64,000 nt of DNA from Luteibacter sp. (GTDB lineage Bacteria; Pseudomonadota; Gammaproteobacteria; Xanthomonadales; Rhodanobacteraceae), in contig NZ_WNDO01000004.1 of assembly GCF_009912395.1 (NCBI RefSeq), forward strand, positions 62,001 through 126,000. Direction: 5' to 3'. Each line of letters opens with the position of its first letter. Position 1 is the first letter of the stretch. This document shows, in pieces, positions 25,650-36,208 of the stretch. Under the pieces are notes generated by a model. The model searched no databases and was not told the DNA's origin. It saw only the letters and a program-made list of their open reading frames with translations. Made by a program: the position numbers and the translations under genes.

Positions 25650-26420
25650 TCAGGAGCGCATGCCGACGCCGCGCTTCAGCAGGTGCAGCGCCACGGCCGA
25701 CAGGCCCACGACGAAGACCAGCATGACCACGAAAGCGGTGACGATGGGCACGTCGCTGACGCCGAGCACGCCGAAGCGGAAGGCGTTGACCATGTACAGG
25801 ATGGGGTTCACCAGCGAGATGCTGTGCCACGGCTCGCTGAGCAGATCCACCGAGTAGAACACGCCGCCCAGGTAGGTCAGCGGGGTGAGCACGAAGGTAG
25901 GCACCAAGGCGATGTCGTCGAACTTCTTGGCGAACACCGCGTTGACGAAGCCCGCCAGCGAGAACACGGTGGCACCCAGCAGCACCGAGAAGAACGTGGT
26001 GAACGGATGCGCCACGTGCAGGTCGGTGAAGAACAGCGCGATGACCAGCACCAGGGCACCGACGATCACGCCGCGCGTGACCGCGCCGGTGACATAGCCG
26101 AGCAGAATCACCCAGTTGGGTATCGGCGAGACCAGCATTTCCTCGACGAAGCGGCCGAACTTCGCGCCGAAGAACGACGAGGAGATATTGCCGTAGCTGT
26201 TCGTGATGATGCTCATCATGACGAGGCCCGGCACGATGTACTGCATGTAGGTGAAGCCGTGCATCTCACCGATGCGGCTGCCGATCAGCTTGCCGAAGAT
26301 CACGAAGTACAGGGTCATCGTGATGGCGGGCGGGATCAGCGTCTGCGTCCAGATGCGCATGATGCGCACGATCTCGCGACGGACGATGGTACCCAGGGCG
26401 ACGAGATGGTTGCCGCTCAT
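25650..26420 (-). CDS. yadH: ABC-2 type transporter permease YadH
   Basis: This is the inner-membrane permease of an ABC exporter. The 256 residues match E. coli YadH in length and closely in sequence, for example QTLIPPAITMTLYFVIFGKLIGSRIG shortened to its shared parts TMTLYFVIFG and GSRIGEMHGF, and VPTFVLTPLTYLGGVFYS. Six transmembrane helices are visible. I chose the ATG at 26420 (MSGNHLV) because it overlaps the stop of the ATPase gene by 4 nt. The substrate is unknown, as for E. coli YadGH. Confidence 0.93.
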   Translation of the reverse strand: MSGNHLVALGTIVRREIVRIMRIWTQTLIPPAITMTLYFVIFGKLIGSRIGEMHGFTYMQYIVPGLVMMSIITNSYGNISSSFFGAKFGRFVEEMLVSPIPNWVILLGYVTGAVTRGVIVGALVLVIALFFTDLHVAHPFTTFFSVLLGATVFSLAGFVNAVFAKKFDDIALVPTFVLTPLTYLGGVFYSVDLLSEPWHSISLVNPILYMVNAFRFGVLGVSDVPIVTAFVVMLVFVVGLSAVALHLLKRGVGMRS

Positions 26421-27349
26421 GCCACGTTCTCCCGGCCGTGTTCCACGAGTCTCACGAACAGCTCCTCGAGGCGGTTGGCCTTGTTGCGCATGGAGGTGAC
26501 GGTGACGCCGTGCGCCGACAGCGCCGCGAACAGGGAGTTGAGGTCGTGCGCGCGGGACATCTCGGCTTCGATGGTGTGATCGTCCAGTGTGCGCAGGGTC
26601 ACGCCGGGCAGGGTGGGCAGTTCGCCGGGGATGGCGTTGACGTCGAGCACGAAGGTTTCCACGTCCAGCGTCGACAGCAGGCTCTTCATCGTGGTGTTCT
26701 GCACGATGCGGCCCTGGTCGATGATGGCGATGTTGCGGCAGAGCTGTTCGGCTTCCTCGAGATAATGCGTGGTGAGGATGACGGTGGTGCCAGCGGCGTT
26801 GATACCGCTGACGAACTGCCACATGGAGCGCCGGATCTCGATGTCGACGCCCGCGGTGGGCTCGTCAAGGATCAGCAGCTTCGGCTCATTCATCATCGCG
26901 CGGGCGATCATGAGGCGGCGCTTCATGCCGCCGGAGAGCATGCGGGCCTGGTGGTGCGCCTTGTCCCACAGGCGTAGTTCCTTCAGGTACTTCTCCGCGC
27001 GCACGGAGGCTTCCGCACGGCCGATGCCGTAGAAGCCCGCCTGGTTCACACAGATGTCGAAGGGCTTCTCGAACTGGTTGAAGTTGATTTCCTGCGGGAC
27101 GAGGCCGATCAGGCGCATCGCGTCGCTACGACGCTTGTGGATCGACACGCCGAATATCTCGGCGTCGCCGGAGCTGGCGTTCACGAGCGAGGAGAGGATG
27201 CCGATCAGGGTGGACTTGCCTGCGCCGTTCGGGCCGAGCAGGGCGAAGAAATCGCCCGGCTGCACGGTGAGCGAGATGCCCTTGAGGGCCTCGACGCCGT
27301 TGCCGTAGGTCTTGCGGAGGTCTTTGACGTGAAGTGCGGGAGTGGTCAT
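26417..27349 (-). CDS. yadG: ABC transporter ATPase YadG
   Basis: This is the cytoplasmic ATPase subunit partnering YadH. The 310-residue protein has Walker A GPNGAGKST (about residue 40), the signature LSGGMKRR, Walker B LLILDEPTAGVD and the His-switch TTHYLEEAE. It matches E. coli YadG along its length, including LVPQEINFN and the C-terminal SMRNKANRLEELFV. The gene starts the leftward operon yadG-yadH-rluF and is divergent from the reductase gene at 27432, with 82 nt between them. Confidence 0.94.
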   Translation of the reverse strand: MTTPALHVKDLRKTYGNGVEALKGISLTVQPGDFFALLGPNGAGKSTLIGILSSLVNASSGDAEIFGVSIHKRRSDAMRLIGLVPQEINFNQFEKPFDICVNQAGFYGIGRAEASVRAEKYLKELRLWDKAHHQARMLSGGMKRRLMIARAMMNEPKLLILDEPTAGVDIEIRRSMWQFVSGINAAGTTVILTTHYLEEAEQLCRNIAIIDQGRIVQNTTMKSLLSTLDVETFVLDVNAIPGELPTLPGVTLRTLDDHTIEAEMSRAHDLNSLFAALSAHGVTVTSMRNKANRLEELFVRLVEHGRENVA

Positions 27350-27431
27350 GGGCTGCGCCGGGATGCCAAGCCGCCTATTATACCGGGCTTTGCCGGGGTC
27401 CCCTGTTCCCGGACGTCAAGAGAGACTTTCC

Positions 27432-28178
27432 ATGGCCGAACAATTCCAGCTGCGCCTCGCCGACAGCTTCATGCTCGCCCCGACGGTGCGGCACCTGGCC
27501 TTCGAGCGGGTGGACGGCCAGCCCCTGGCCTTCGTGCCGGGGCAGTTTCTTCAAGTCCACTTCAACTACGACGACGGCAAGCCGACCAAGCGCAGCTACT
27601 CGGTGGGCACGGTCGGTGACGGCAGCGGCCCGGTCCAGCGGATCGAGATCGCCGTGAGCTACGTCGAGGGCGGTGCGGCCACCAAGCTGCTGGGCGGCCT
27701 GGAGCACGGCCAGACCATCGACGCCAGTGGCCCCTACGGACGGTTCTGCCTGATGGACGGCGACCAGAACAGGCGCTACATCCTCATCGCCACGGGCACG
27801 GGCGTCACCCCGTACCGGGCCATGCTGCCCCAGATCGAGGCCTTGATGACCAGTCGGGGCTGCCGTTTCACCTTGCTGTACGGCGCCCGCAACGAGGGTG
27901 AGCTGCTTTATGGGGAGGAGTTCGACGCCTTCGCCCGCAAGCACGAGGGGTTCACCTTCCACCCCTGCTTCAGCCGGGGCGCCCGTCCCAACCCGCGTCC
28001 GCACGACCGCCTGGGCTACGCCCAGGACATGCTGGCCGAGCTGGAGCCCAAGGCCGACGAGGACATTGCCTACCTTTGCGGCAACCCGAACATGGTCGAT
28101 GCCGCCTTTGCCGCCCTGAAGGAGCACGGCCTGGCCATGCAGCACATCCGCCGCGAGAAATACATCAGCTCGCGCTAG
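27432..28178 (+). CDS. fpr: Ferredoxin/flavodoxin-NADP+ reductase
   Basis: This FAD enzyme exchanges electrons between NADPH and ferredoxin or flavodoxin in the cytoplasm. The 248-residue protein has the FAD-binding motif RSYSVG, a GGAATKLL phosphate-binding segment, the nucleotide-binding motif IATGTGVTPYRAML, the LLYGARNEGELLY segment, and YLCGNPNMVDAAF near the C-terminus. I chose the ATG at 27432 (MAEQFQ); an upstream in-frame start would add unrelated residues. The gene name is by family; paralogues may exist in the genome. Confidence 0.88.
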   Translation: MAEQFQLRLADSFMLAPTVRHLAFERVDGQPLAFVPGQFLQVHFNYDDGKPTKRSYSVGTVGDGSGPVQRIEIAVSYVEGGAATKLLGGLEHGQTIDASGPYGRFCLMDGDQNRRYILIATGTGVTPYRAMLPQIEALMTSRGCRFTLLYGARNEGELLYGEEFDAFARKHEGFTFHPCFSRGARPNPRPHDRLGYAQDMLAELEPKADEDIAYLCGNPNMVDAAFAALKEHGLAMQHIRREKYISSR

Positions 28179-28189
28179 GGCACGCCGGA

Positions 28190-28209
28190 TCGCGCGCAAG
28201 CGCGCTCCT
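28190..28209 (+). repeat. REP-type palindromic unit
   Basis: TCGCGCGCAAGCGCGCTCCT is a single copy of the REP core that also occurs as inverted pairs at 35992-36076 and 38997-39057. It lies between the reductase gene and the DUF1704 gene and is flanked by CCGGA/TCCGG. Confidence 0.75.
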
Positions 28210-28252
28210 CCGGTGCAAGGCTGGCCGGGCGGCTGGGCTTATACTCCGGCCC

Positions 28253-29533
28253 ATGCACGCCAAGGTCGAACCCGCCTCCCTTCCCGCCGACATGCGCCGC
28301 TTCGCGGTCCTGGACCAGCGCCTGCTGGCGGCCGTCCGCAACATCCGCATCCTGCCCACGGTGTCGTGGCCGGCCTCGGTGGAAGAACGCCTGATCGCCG
28401 AATTCGGTCAGGGTCGCCTTTCCATCCCGGAGATCCGCTACCACCGACCCGAGCTGGGCGAAACCCGGGCCGAGCTGGAAGCGATCGAGACGGAGGCCGG
28501 GGAAGACCATCCGATCGCCGAGTACCTGCGCCGCACCGCCGAGTCCTGGCGCATCGCGACCCACATGCTCGACGCCGCCGGCACCGACGGGGTCACCGAC
28601 GCCTCGATCCTGCTCTACGGCCGCCCGGGCGACGCGATCCCCGGCAGCAGCCGCAGCAACCTCGATGCCGCGCGTTACTTTGTCGACCTGGCGGACGAAC
28701 TGGGTGCCGACCTGGAGACCGAGGACGCCACCGGCAATATCCCGGCGGAGACCCTGCAGCGCGACATGGCGAAGGAGCTGGACGCCTTCTTCGCGCCGGG
28801 CACGATCTCGGTCGAGGTCGATGCCGAGCTGACCGCGAAGGCCGCGGCGGGCGCCACCCGTATCCGCCTGCGCGGTGGTGCGCGCTTCACCGAGTACGAC
28901 CGCCACCAGTTGCTCGCCCACGAAGCTTTCGTTCACTCGCTCACGGCCCTTAACGGTCGCGAGCAGCCGGTGCTTGCTTCCCTCGCACGCACCTCGCCGC
29001 GCGTGACCGCCACGCAGGAAGGCCTGGCCGTATTCGCGGAGCTGATGTCCGGCGCTATCGACATCTCCCGCCTCAAGCGCATCAGCCTGCGCATCCTCGC
29101 GATCGACATGGCGCTGAACGGCGCGGATTTCGTGGAAGTGTTCCGTTACTTCCGCGAATGCGGGCAGAGCGTGCCGGACAGCTTCCACTCCGCCCAGCGC
29201 GTATTCCGTGGCGTACCGCTCACCGGCGGCTCCGCGTTCGCGAAGGACAACGTCTACCTATCGGGTCTGCTGGCGGTGCACACGTTCTTCCGCTGGGCGT
29301 TGCGCCAGCGTCGCCTCGACCTGCTGCGCAACCTCTTTGCCGGCAAGCTGGCCTTGCACGACGTGATGAGCCTCGAGGCGCATTTCGTCAACGGCGACAT
29401 CGCGCCGCCGCGCTATCTGCCACCGTGGATGCAGCACGTGCATGGCCTGGCGGGCAAGCTGGCATTCTCGCTGTTCGTGAACCACATCCACATGGCCCGC
29501 GTCGAGGCCGACGAGATCTCGCTCGGCCTCTGA
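28253..29533 (+). CDS. DUF1704 (QEGLA-motif) putative zinc metallopeptidase
   Basis: The protein belongs to the DUF1704 family, usually annotated as flavohemoglobin expression-modulating QEGLA-motif protein. The 426 residues include H223-E-A-F-V-H228 (HExxxH) in LLAHEAFVHSL, followed about 30 residues later by T-Q-E-G-L-A, whose Glu can act as third ligand. The same fold family includes the eukaryotic tubulin tyrosine carboxypeptidase MATCAP, so a metallocarboxypeptidase-like activity is plausible. No signal peptide or membrane segment is seen, so it is probably cytoplasmic. I chose the ATG at 28253 because upstream sequence is REP DNA. Confidence 0.85.
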   Translation: MHAKVEPASLPADMRRFAVLDQRLLAAVRNIRILPTVSWPASVEERLIAEFGQGRLSIPEIRYHRPELGETRAELEAIETEAGEDHPIAEYLRRTAESWRIATHMLDAAGTDGVTDASILLYGRPGDAIPGSSRSNLDAARYFVDLADELGADLETEDATGNIPAETLQRDMAKELDAFFAPGTISVEVDAELTAKAAAGATRIRLRGGARFTEYDRHQLLAHEAFVHSLTALNGREQPVLASLARTSPRVTATQEGLAVFAELMSGAIDISRLKRISLRILAIDMALNGADFVEVFRYFRECGQSVPDSFHSAQRVFRGVPLTGGSAFAKDNVYLSGLLAVHTFFRWALRQRRLDLLRNLFAGKLALHDVMSLEAHFVNGDIAPPRYLPPWMQHVHGLAGKLAFSLFVNHIHMARVEADEISLGL

Positions 29534-29549
29534 AAAGCGTCTCCAGGCT

Positions 29550-31559
29550 TCAGCGGATGCTGAAATGGCCGGATGACATGGCGAAGAACGATTGCGCGGG
29601 GCACGACACCATCAAGCGCGCCGTTTCGGTGGGTGCGAGGTCGGGCGGGATGGCCAGCATGTGCATGCCGCTGTTGGGAACGCTTTGGGCGACGGGATGT
29701 TCGCCGAAGGTTTGCCCATCGTCGATCGACAGGTGGATGTCCACCTTGTCGCACAGGATAGGAGGCCGCGTCGTGCCGGCGACCCGCCATCGGACCTTGC
29801 GGGTGGTGCCCCGTTTGAGCCGCGCGCCCTCGATCGGTAGCAGTACTTCGAAGGCCTTGCCGGTATCCACCACGTTCACCTGTATGTCCGCGCTGGCGAT
29901 GTGCGGACCGGTATCCAGGTTGTCGCGGCCGATGGCGCGAAAATGCAGCGCCCTTTCCATGATGGAAAGCGTGTCGCCAAGGCCCAATGCCTCCCTGCCC
30001 AGCAGGACGTCCATGGACGGAAAACTCTGCCAGCCCGAAGACGAGGGAGCCCGGGAGCGGAACAGCGGACCATTGCCCCTGTCGATCAGTATCGGCGTGT
30101 CCTGGGCCACCCCCGTGTCGATTTGATCGAACGTGTAGGTAGGCCTGGCTTCGGTGGGTGGATCGACGAGGTGGGCGCCCAGACGGAACGGCGTGCCCGC
30201 GGGAATGAACAGGGTGGCCGCCGTTCGCAAGGCCAGCCTGGGCGCGGGTGTCAATGACGCGTCGGATAAGGGGCATTGAGTGCCATGGGTATCCAGATAG
30301 GTTTGGATCTCCTCGATGGTCCTGGCGTGGAGATAAGGATCGGGGAACACCTGTAGTCGTGGTTCGACGGAGCGGGCGTAGCTCATGATCGTCGAGCCGG
30401 CGGCGGGTTCGACGGCGGAGGTTCCGGTGCGTGACCGATGAAGCGCGTTGAACGTATGCAATGCACCGAGTTGGTGACCGATCTCGTGAGCCAGCACATA
30501 GGCAAAGTTGCCCTCGTCGTCATTCGGTGTCCACGCACTGGCGGCGCTCGCCTTCCATGATCCGGTACGGCCGCGGACGGTATAGACCTCATCGCTGCAC
30601 GCCGTGGCGACGGAAGCGAGGCCAGTGACCCTCGGCCCGGTGTGGGCATGGAACAGGTGGCCTAGGTCGAATTCGGTGAGCGGCATGACGCTCGGGATGA
30701 ATGTGGCGTTTCTGTCGACCAGAGCGCCCAAGTCGGTCAGCGTTGCGAACGGGTCGGATACGCCGCTGGCGATCAGTTGGTCCGTAGGGTCGACCAATTC
30801 CAATCGTATGCCCAGCTCCGTTTCATAGACGGCGTTGACGCGGTTCACCGTACGCGCGATGGCGCTCAAGGCAGCTTCGGTCGTGCCGCCATGCGCATCG
30901 ACGAAAGAGCGGTCCGCGGACGCCGCAAGTCGGAGAACATAGCGGCGCCGGGGAGCCTGCGTCTCCGGTACGGGCGGTTCGATGGGGTCACGGCTCAGGC
31001 TGGTGTGAATGTCGTCCCTGTCGCCGGGTGCATCACGATCGGTGGAGGCCGGGCGATCAGCCAGGTGGTAGACGATGTACACCGTGGCTTCGTCGCCGCC
31101 GGCCGGCATCGATAGGGGCCGAAGCGCCCATTCCCCCGAAGGCGTGCGAACCGCCGCGTGAAGCGCGCCGTTCGGGCCGATATCGACGCGCGCGACGCGG
31201 CCGGCGTCGTCATGGCCGACCAGGCTGCGCAACGCAGGAAATCGAGTGGCGAGCGACGGGGGAATCACCTCCGAGTCGCGCAGGCGGAATCGGCTGCTGC
31301 CTCCTTCCGGAAGCGGTAGCACGATCTGTGCGATTTCGTCGGTCTGTCGACGCTGCCTGCGTCCAGGTCTCTGCCGCGCCCATTCCCGTGGATCGAGCAG
31401 GACACTTCGATAAACCGAGGGCCTGCCGGAGGCGGGCGCCTGTGTAGTGCGGTCGTCAGTCCATAGCTCACCTGCCCGGATCGCAGGGGCGAGGGAGGCG
31501 AGGATCAGGGCGGCAAGCGCAGGGCGGAAGGGGAGTAAACGACGCATCGACGAATCCAT
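29550..31559 (-). CDS. Secreted reprolysin-like zinc metalloprotease
   Basis: This 669-residue exported protease of the metzincin (M12B/reprolysin-like) type has a signal peptide (RLLPFRPALAALILASLAPAIRA). An N-terminal prodomain-like region (about 35-230) precedes a catalytic domain with H358-E-I-G-H362-x-x-G-x-x-H368 and a Met-turn (STIMSYARS). A C-terminal beta-rich domain (about 440-669) carries two imperfect repeats. I chose the ATG at 31559 (MDSSMRR); ATG 31547 is possible. It is likely a type II secretion substrate, by analogy with other Sec-exported proteases. A paralogue follows upstream at 31639. Confidence 0.88.
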   Translation of the reverse strand: MDSSMRRLLPFRPALAALILASLAPAIRAGELWTDDRTTQAPASGRPSVYRSVLLDPREWARQRPGRRQRRQTDEIAQIVLPLPEGGSSRFRLRDSEVIPPSLATRFPALRSLVGHDDAGRVARVDIGPNGALHAAVRTPSGEWALRPLSMPAGGDEATVYIVYHLADRPASTDRDAPGDRDDIHTSLSRDPIEPPVPETQAPRRRYVLRLAASADRSFVDAHGGTTEAALSAIARTVNRVNAVYETELGIRLELVDPTDQLIASGVSDPFATLTDLGALVDRNATFIPSVMPLTEFDLGHLFHAHTGPRVTGLASVATACSDEVYTVRGRTGSWKASAASAWTPNDDEGNFAYVLAHEIGHQLGALHTFNALHRSRTGTSAVEPAAGSTIMSYARSVEPRLQVFPDPYLHARTIEEIQTYLDTHGTQCPLSDASLTPAPRLALRTAATLFIPAGTPFRLGAHLVDPPTEARPTYTFDQIDTGVAQDTPILIDRGNGPLFRSRAPSSSGWQSFPSMDVLLGREALGLGDTLSIMERALHFRAIGRDNLDTGPHIASADIQVNVVDTGKAFEVLLPIEGARLKRGTTRKVRWRVAGTTRPPILCDKVDIHLSIDDGQTFGEHPVAQSVPNSGMHMLAIPPDLAPTETARLMVSCPAQSFFAMSSGHFSIR

Positions 31560-31638
31560 TCGTAGGCTCGGTCTATTGAGCCATGCGCCGAGCCTTTCCT
31601 GTATTGGGCGCACGCCGTAGCCTGACGTCATGCTTGCC

Positions 31639-33456
31639 TTACAGAAGGCTAATGCTGAAATCGGCGGGCGACACTGCCAGGAAAGGGCGCCAGTCACAAC
31701 GAATGCGGATGCGTGCCTTGTCCGTCGTGGGAACGTCGGACGGGATCGGTATCAATGCCTCTCCGTCGTTGGGTTCGTCGGTGGCCAGTTGTCGCGACCA
31801 GGTCACGCCGCCATCCGTCGACAGATCCACGTCGAGGAAATGGCAGGAGATGGGCGCTTCGGTGGTGCCCGCCACATCCCAGCGCAAGGCGACCTGTAAG
31901 CCGGCGGTGGCGCGTGTGCCAGCCGATGGCGAGGTCACGGCGAACGGTCGGCCGGTGTCGACCACGCGCAATCGCGTATCGGCATGCGTCGTGGTTGCGT
32001 CGTCGCCACCGTTGTCGCGCACGGTCAGGCGAAACGTCAGCCATCGATCGGTGGTCGGCAACGTTTCACCCGGACCAGGCGATTCGTGTCCGAGTACGGC
32101 GTCGAGACGCGGAAAGATCCGTTCCGATGACGTTGACGGTGGCATCGAACGGAACAGCGGGCCGCGTCCGTCGTCCTTGAGTTCGCGCTTCTGCTCCGGG
32201 CCGGCATCCATCTGTTCCCATGTGTAGGTGAGGTGCCGGCTCGGTTCCGATGGCTGTACGCGGGCATCGAGCAGGAACGGCGTGCGCGCCGGGATGACGG
32301 TTTCTTCGCCCAACGATGTGGGATCGACCCACGGCGCGCTCGCCTTGCCCAGGCGTTTGCGTGCGCAGCGGCCTCCGCGCGATGCCAGCCAGCTACGCAC
32401 CTGGGCGATGTTGATGGCGTGGAAGTATGGATCGGTGCGTGGTTGCAGCCATTGCGCGTCGCCGCCGCAGCGGCCCGCCGCGTAGCTCATGGCGGTGCTG
32501 CCACCGCCGGGTTCCACCGCGCGGTCGTCGAGGGTGAAGCGTGTGCAGCCATTGGGCGTGGCCCAGGCGCCCAGTTGCTGGCCGAGCACGTAGATCATGA
32601 AGCCCTGTGCGTAGGGCTCGTTGTCCGGATGCGCGTGGCCGCTCCATGCCGCCGCCTTGTGGCCAGCGTGGAAGTCGGCGGACATGTCGTCGTTGCACGA
32701 GGTGCCGATCTCGCTTTCGCCGCCGTAGATGTCAGTCAGCGCGTGCCCCATGTCATAGGCGCCCGCGCCGAGCTTGCGATCGATGAAACGCGCGGCGGCG
32801 GGACCGGGTTCGTGGGTTTCGAAGGGATCGCGCTTCGCGTCGGTGAGGAGCAGGCGATCGTTGTGCGCCGCGAGGGTGAAGTGCACGCCCAGGTCGGTCT
32901 CGAAGACTTCGTTGGCCCGGTTCACGGCGTGCGATACGGCGATGAGCCCTCCCTCGACGGTACCGCCGAACATCGCCGTATAACGGCTGGTGGCAGCCAC
33001 TGCGAGACGGAAGTCGTAGCGCACGTTACCGGAGCCTGCGTCGCGCCGCCGGCGCGGAGCCGGCTTGGCGTCGTCGACATGGGCCAACGGTACGGCGAGA
33101 CGCTCGACGGCGGTGTCGAGCGCGGCGTGGCCGTCGTCCTGGTGCATCGTCCATTCGTCCACGCCGTTGCGCACGCTCAGGTGAAGGGCGTTTCGCGAGT
33201 GGTCCAGGCGCGCGGTGCGCCCGCTGTCGTCGTGCCCGCGAAAGCTGCGCAGCCCGGGATGGCGACGAAGCAGGGCGGCAGGCAGTGTGCGCGAATCGAC
33301 CATGTGGAAACGCGAGTGCGTGCCATCGCCGATGGGAAGGTCGATATCGACCCCGCGGGATCCGTCGACGGGCAGGTCGGCCAGGGTGTCGCGCACGCCG
33401 GCGGGGTCGATGGCGGCGGTCAGCGCGGTGGAGAGGGCAAGGGCGAGCAGGGGCAT
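31639..33456 (-). CDS. Metzincin paralogue lacking the zinc site (predicted pseudoprotease)
   Basis: This 605-residue paralogue of the protease at 29550 shows the same order: signal peptide (MPLLALALSTALTAA), N-terminal region with G-x-H-D-D-S-G-R-x-A-R, V-N-R-A-N-E-V-F-E-T-D-L-G helix, Met-turn-like STAMSYAAG and C-terminal beta domain. Where the neighbour reads YVLAHEIGHQLGALH, this protein reads YVLGQQLGAWA (about residues 289-300). The zinc-binding HExxH is therefore gone, with about four residues missing and the third histidine replaced. The reading frame is otherwise intact, so it is probably a non-catalytic relative. I chose the ATG at 33456 because GAGG lies 6 nt upstream. Confidence 0.83.
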   Translation of the reverse strand: MPLLALALSTALTAAIDPAGVRDTLADLPVDGSRGVDIDLPIGDGTHSRFHMVDSRTLPAALLRRHPGLRSFRGHDDSGRTARLDHSRNALHLSVRNGVDEWTMHQDDGHAALDTAVERLAVPLAHVDDAKPAPRRRRDAGSGNVRYDFRLAVAATSRYTAMFGGTVEGGLIAVSHAVNRANEVFETDLGVHFTLAAHNDRLLLTDAKRDPFETHEPGPAAARFIDRKLGAGAYDMGHALTDIYGGESEIGTSCNDDMSADFHAGHKAAAWSGHAHPDNEPYAQGFMIYVLGQQLGAWATPNGCTRFTLDDRAVEPGGGSTAMSYAAGRCGGDAQWLQPRTDPYFHAINIAQVRSWLASRGGRCARKRLGKASAPWVDPTSLGEETVIPARTPFLLDARVQPSEPSRHLTYTWEQMDAGPEQKRELKDDGRGPLFRSMPPSTSSERIFPRLDAVLGHESPGPGETLPTTDRWLTFRLTVRDNGGDDATTTHADTRLRVVDTGRPFAVTSPSAGTRATAGLQVALRWDVAGTTEAPISCHFLDVDLSTDGGVTWSRQLATDEPNDGEALIPIPSDVPTTDKARIRIRCDWRPFLAVSPADFSISLL

Positions 33457-33682
33457 GGGAAACCTCGTTCCGGGAGGGCTTCCGAGCGTACGCACGCGCA
33501 TGGCGGCGCACCGTCCGGGGCGCCTGCGGGGCTACGTGGGTTTTGCCTATCACAGCGTGTCGCAATGCATCACACCCGACCGGAGGAGACCGCCGGGCGC
33601 GGTGCTAACATGGATGCCTATATCGCGCGGCGACGGGCCGCAACCCCACTTTTCCTTTTCCCATTACATCCCGCAGGATCCC

Positions 33683-35974
<2,292 letters not shown>

Positions 35975-35991
35975 AACCAAAGGCTTTTCTT

Positions 35992-36076
35992 GTAGGAGCG
36001 CGCTTGCGCGCGACCGGAGGTGACGGCAGGCTTGAACGGCTGCCGCCAGCCCCATCGCGCGCAAGCGCGCTCCTAC
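35992..36076 (+). repeat. Inverted pair of REP elements
   Basis: A 22-base arm starting GTAGGAGCGCGCTTGCGCG (35992-36013) is repeated in perfect inverted form at 36055-36076. The unit recurs at 38997-39057 and singly at 28190-28209. It lies in the maeB-aceE intergenic gap (234 nt) and can form a long hairpin that could stop or stabilise transcripts. Confidence 0.85.
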
Positions 36077-36208
36077 AGTTAAATCGATACAAACCGGCCG
36101 TACGGCCGCGTATGCCGAAAGCTTGGAGTATCATCGGCAGGTTTCCCGCCACCCCAAGCGGGCTCCTCCAGTCACCATGAGCGCGCGTCATGCGCGAGCG
36201 GAGCATCC

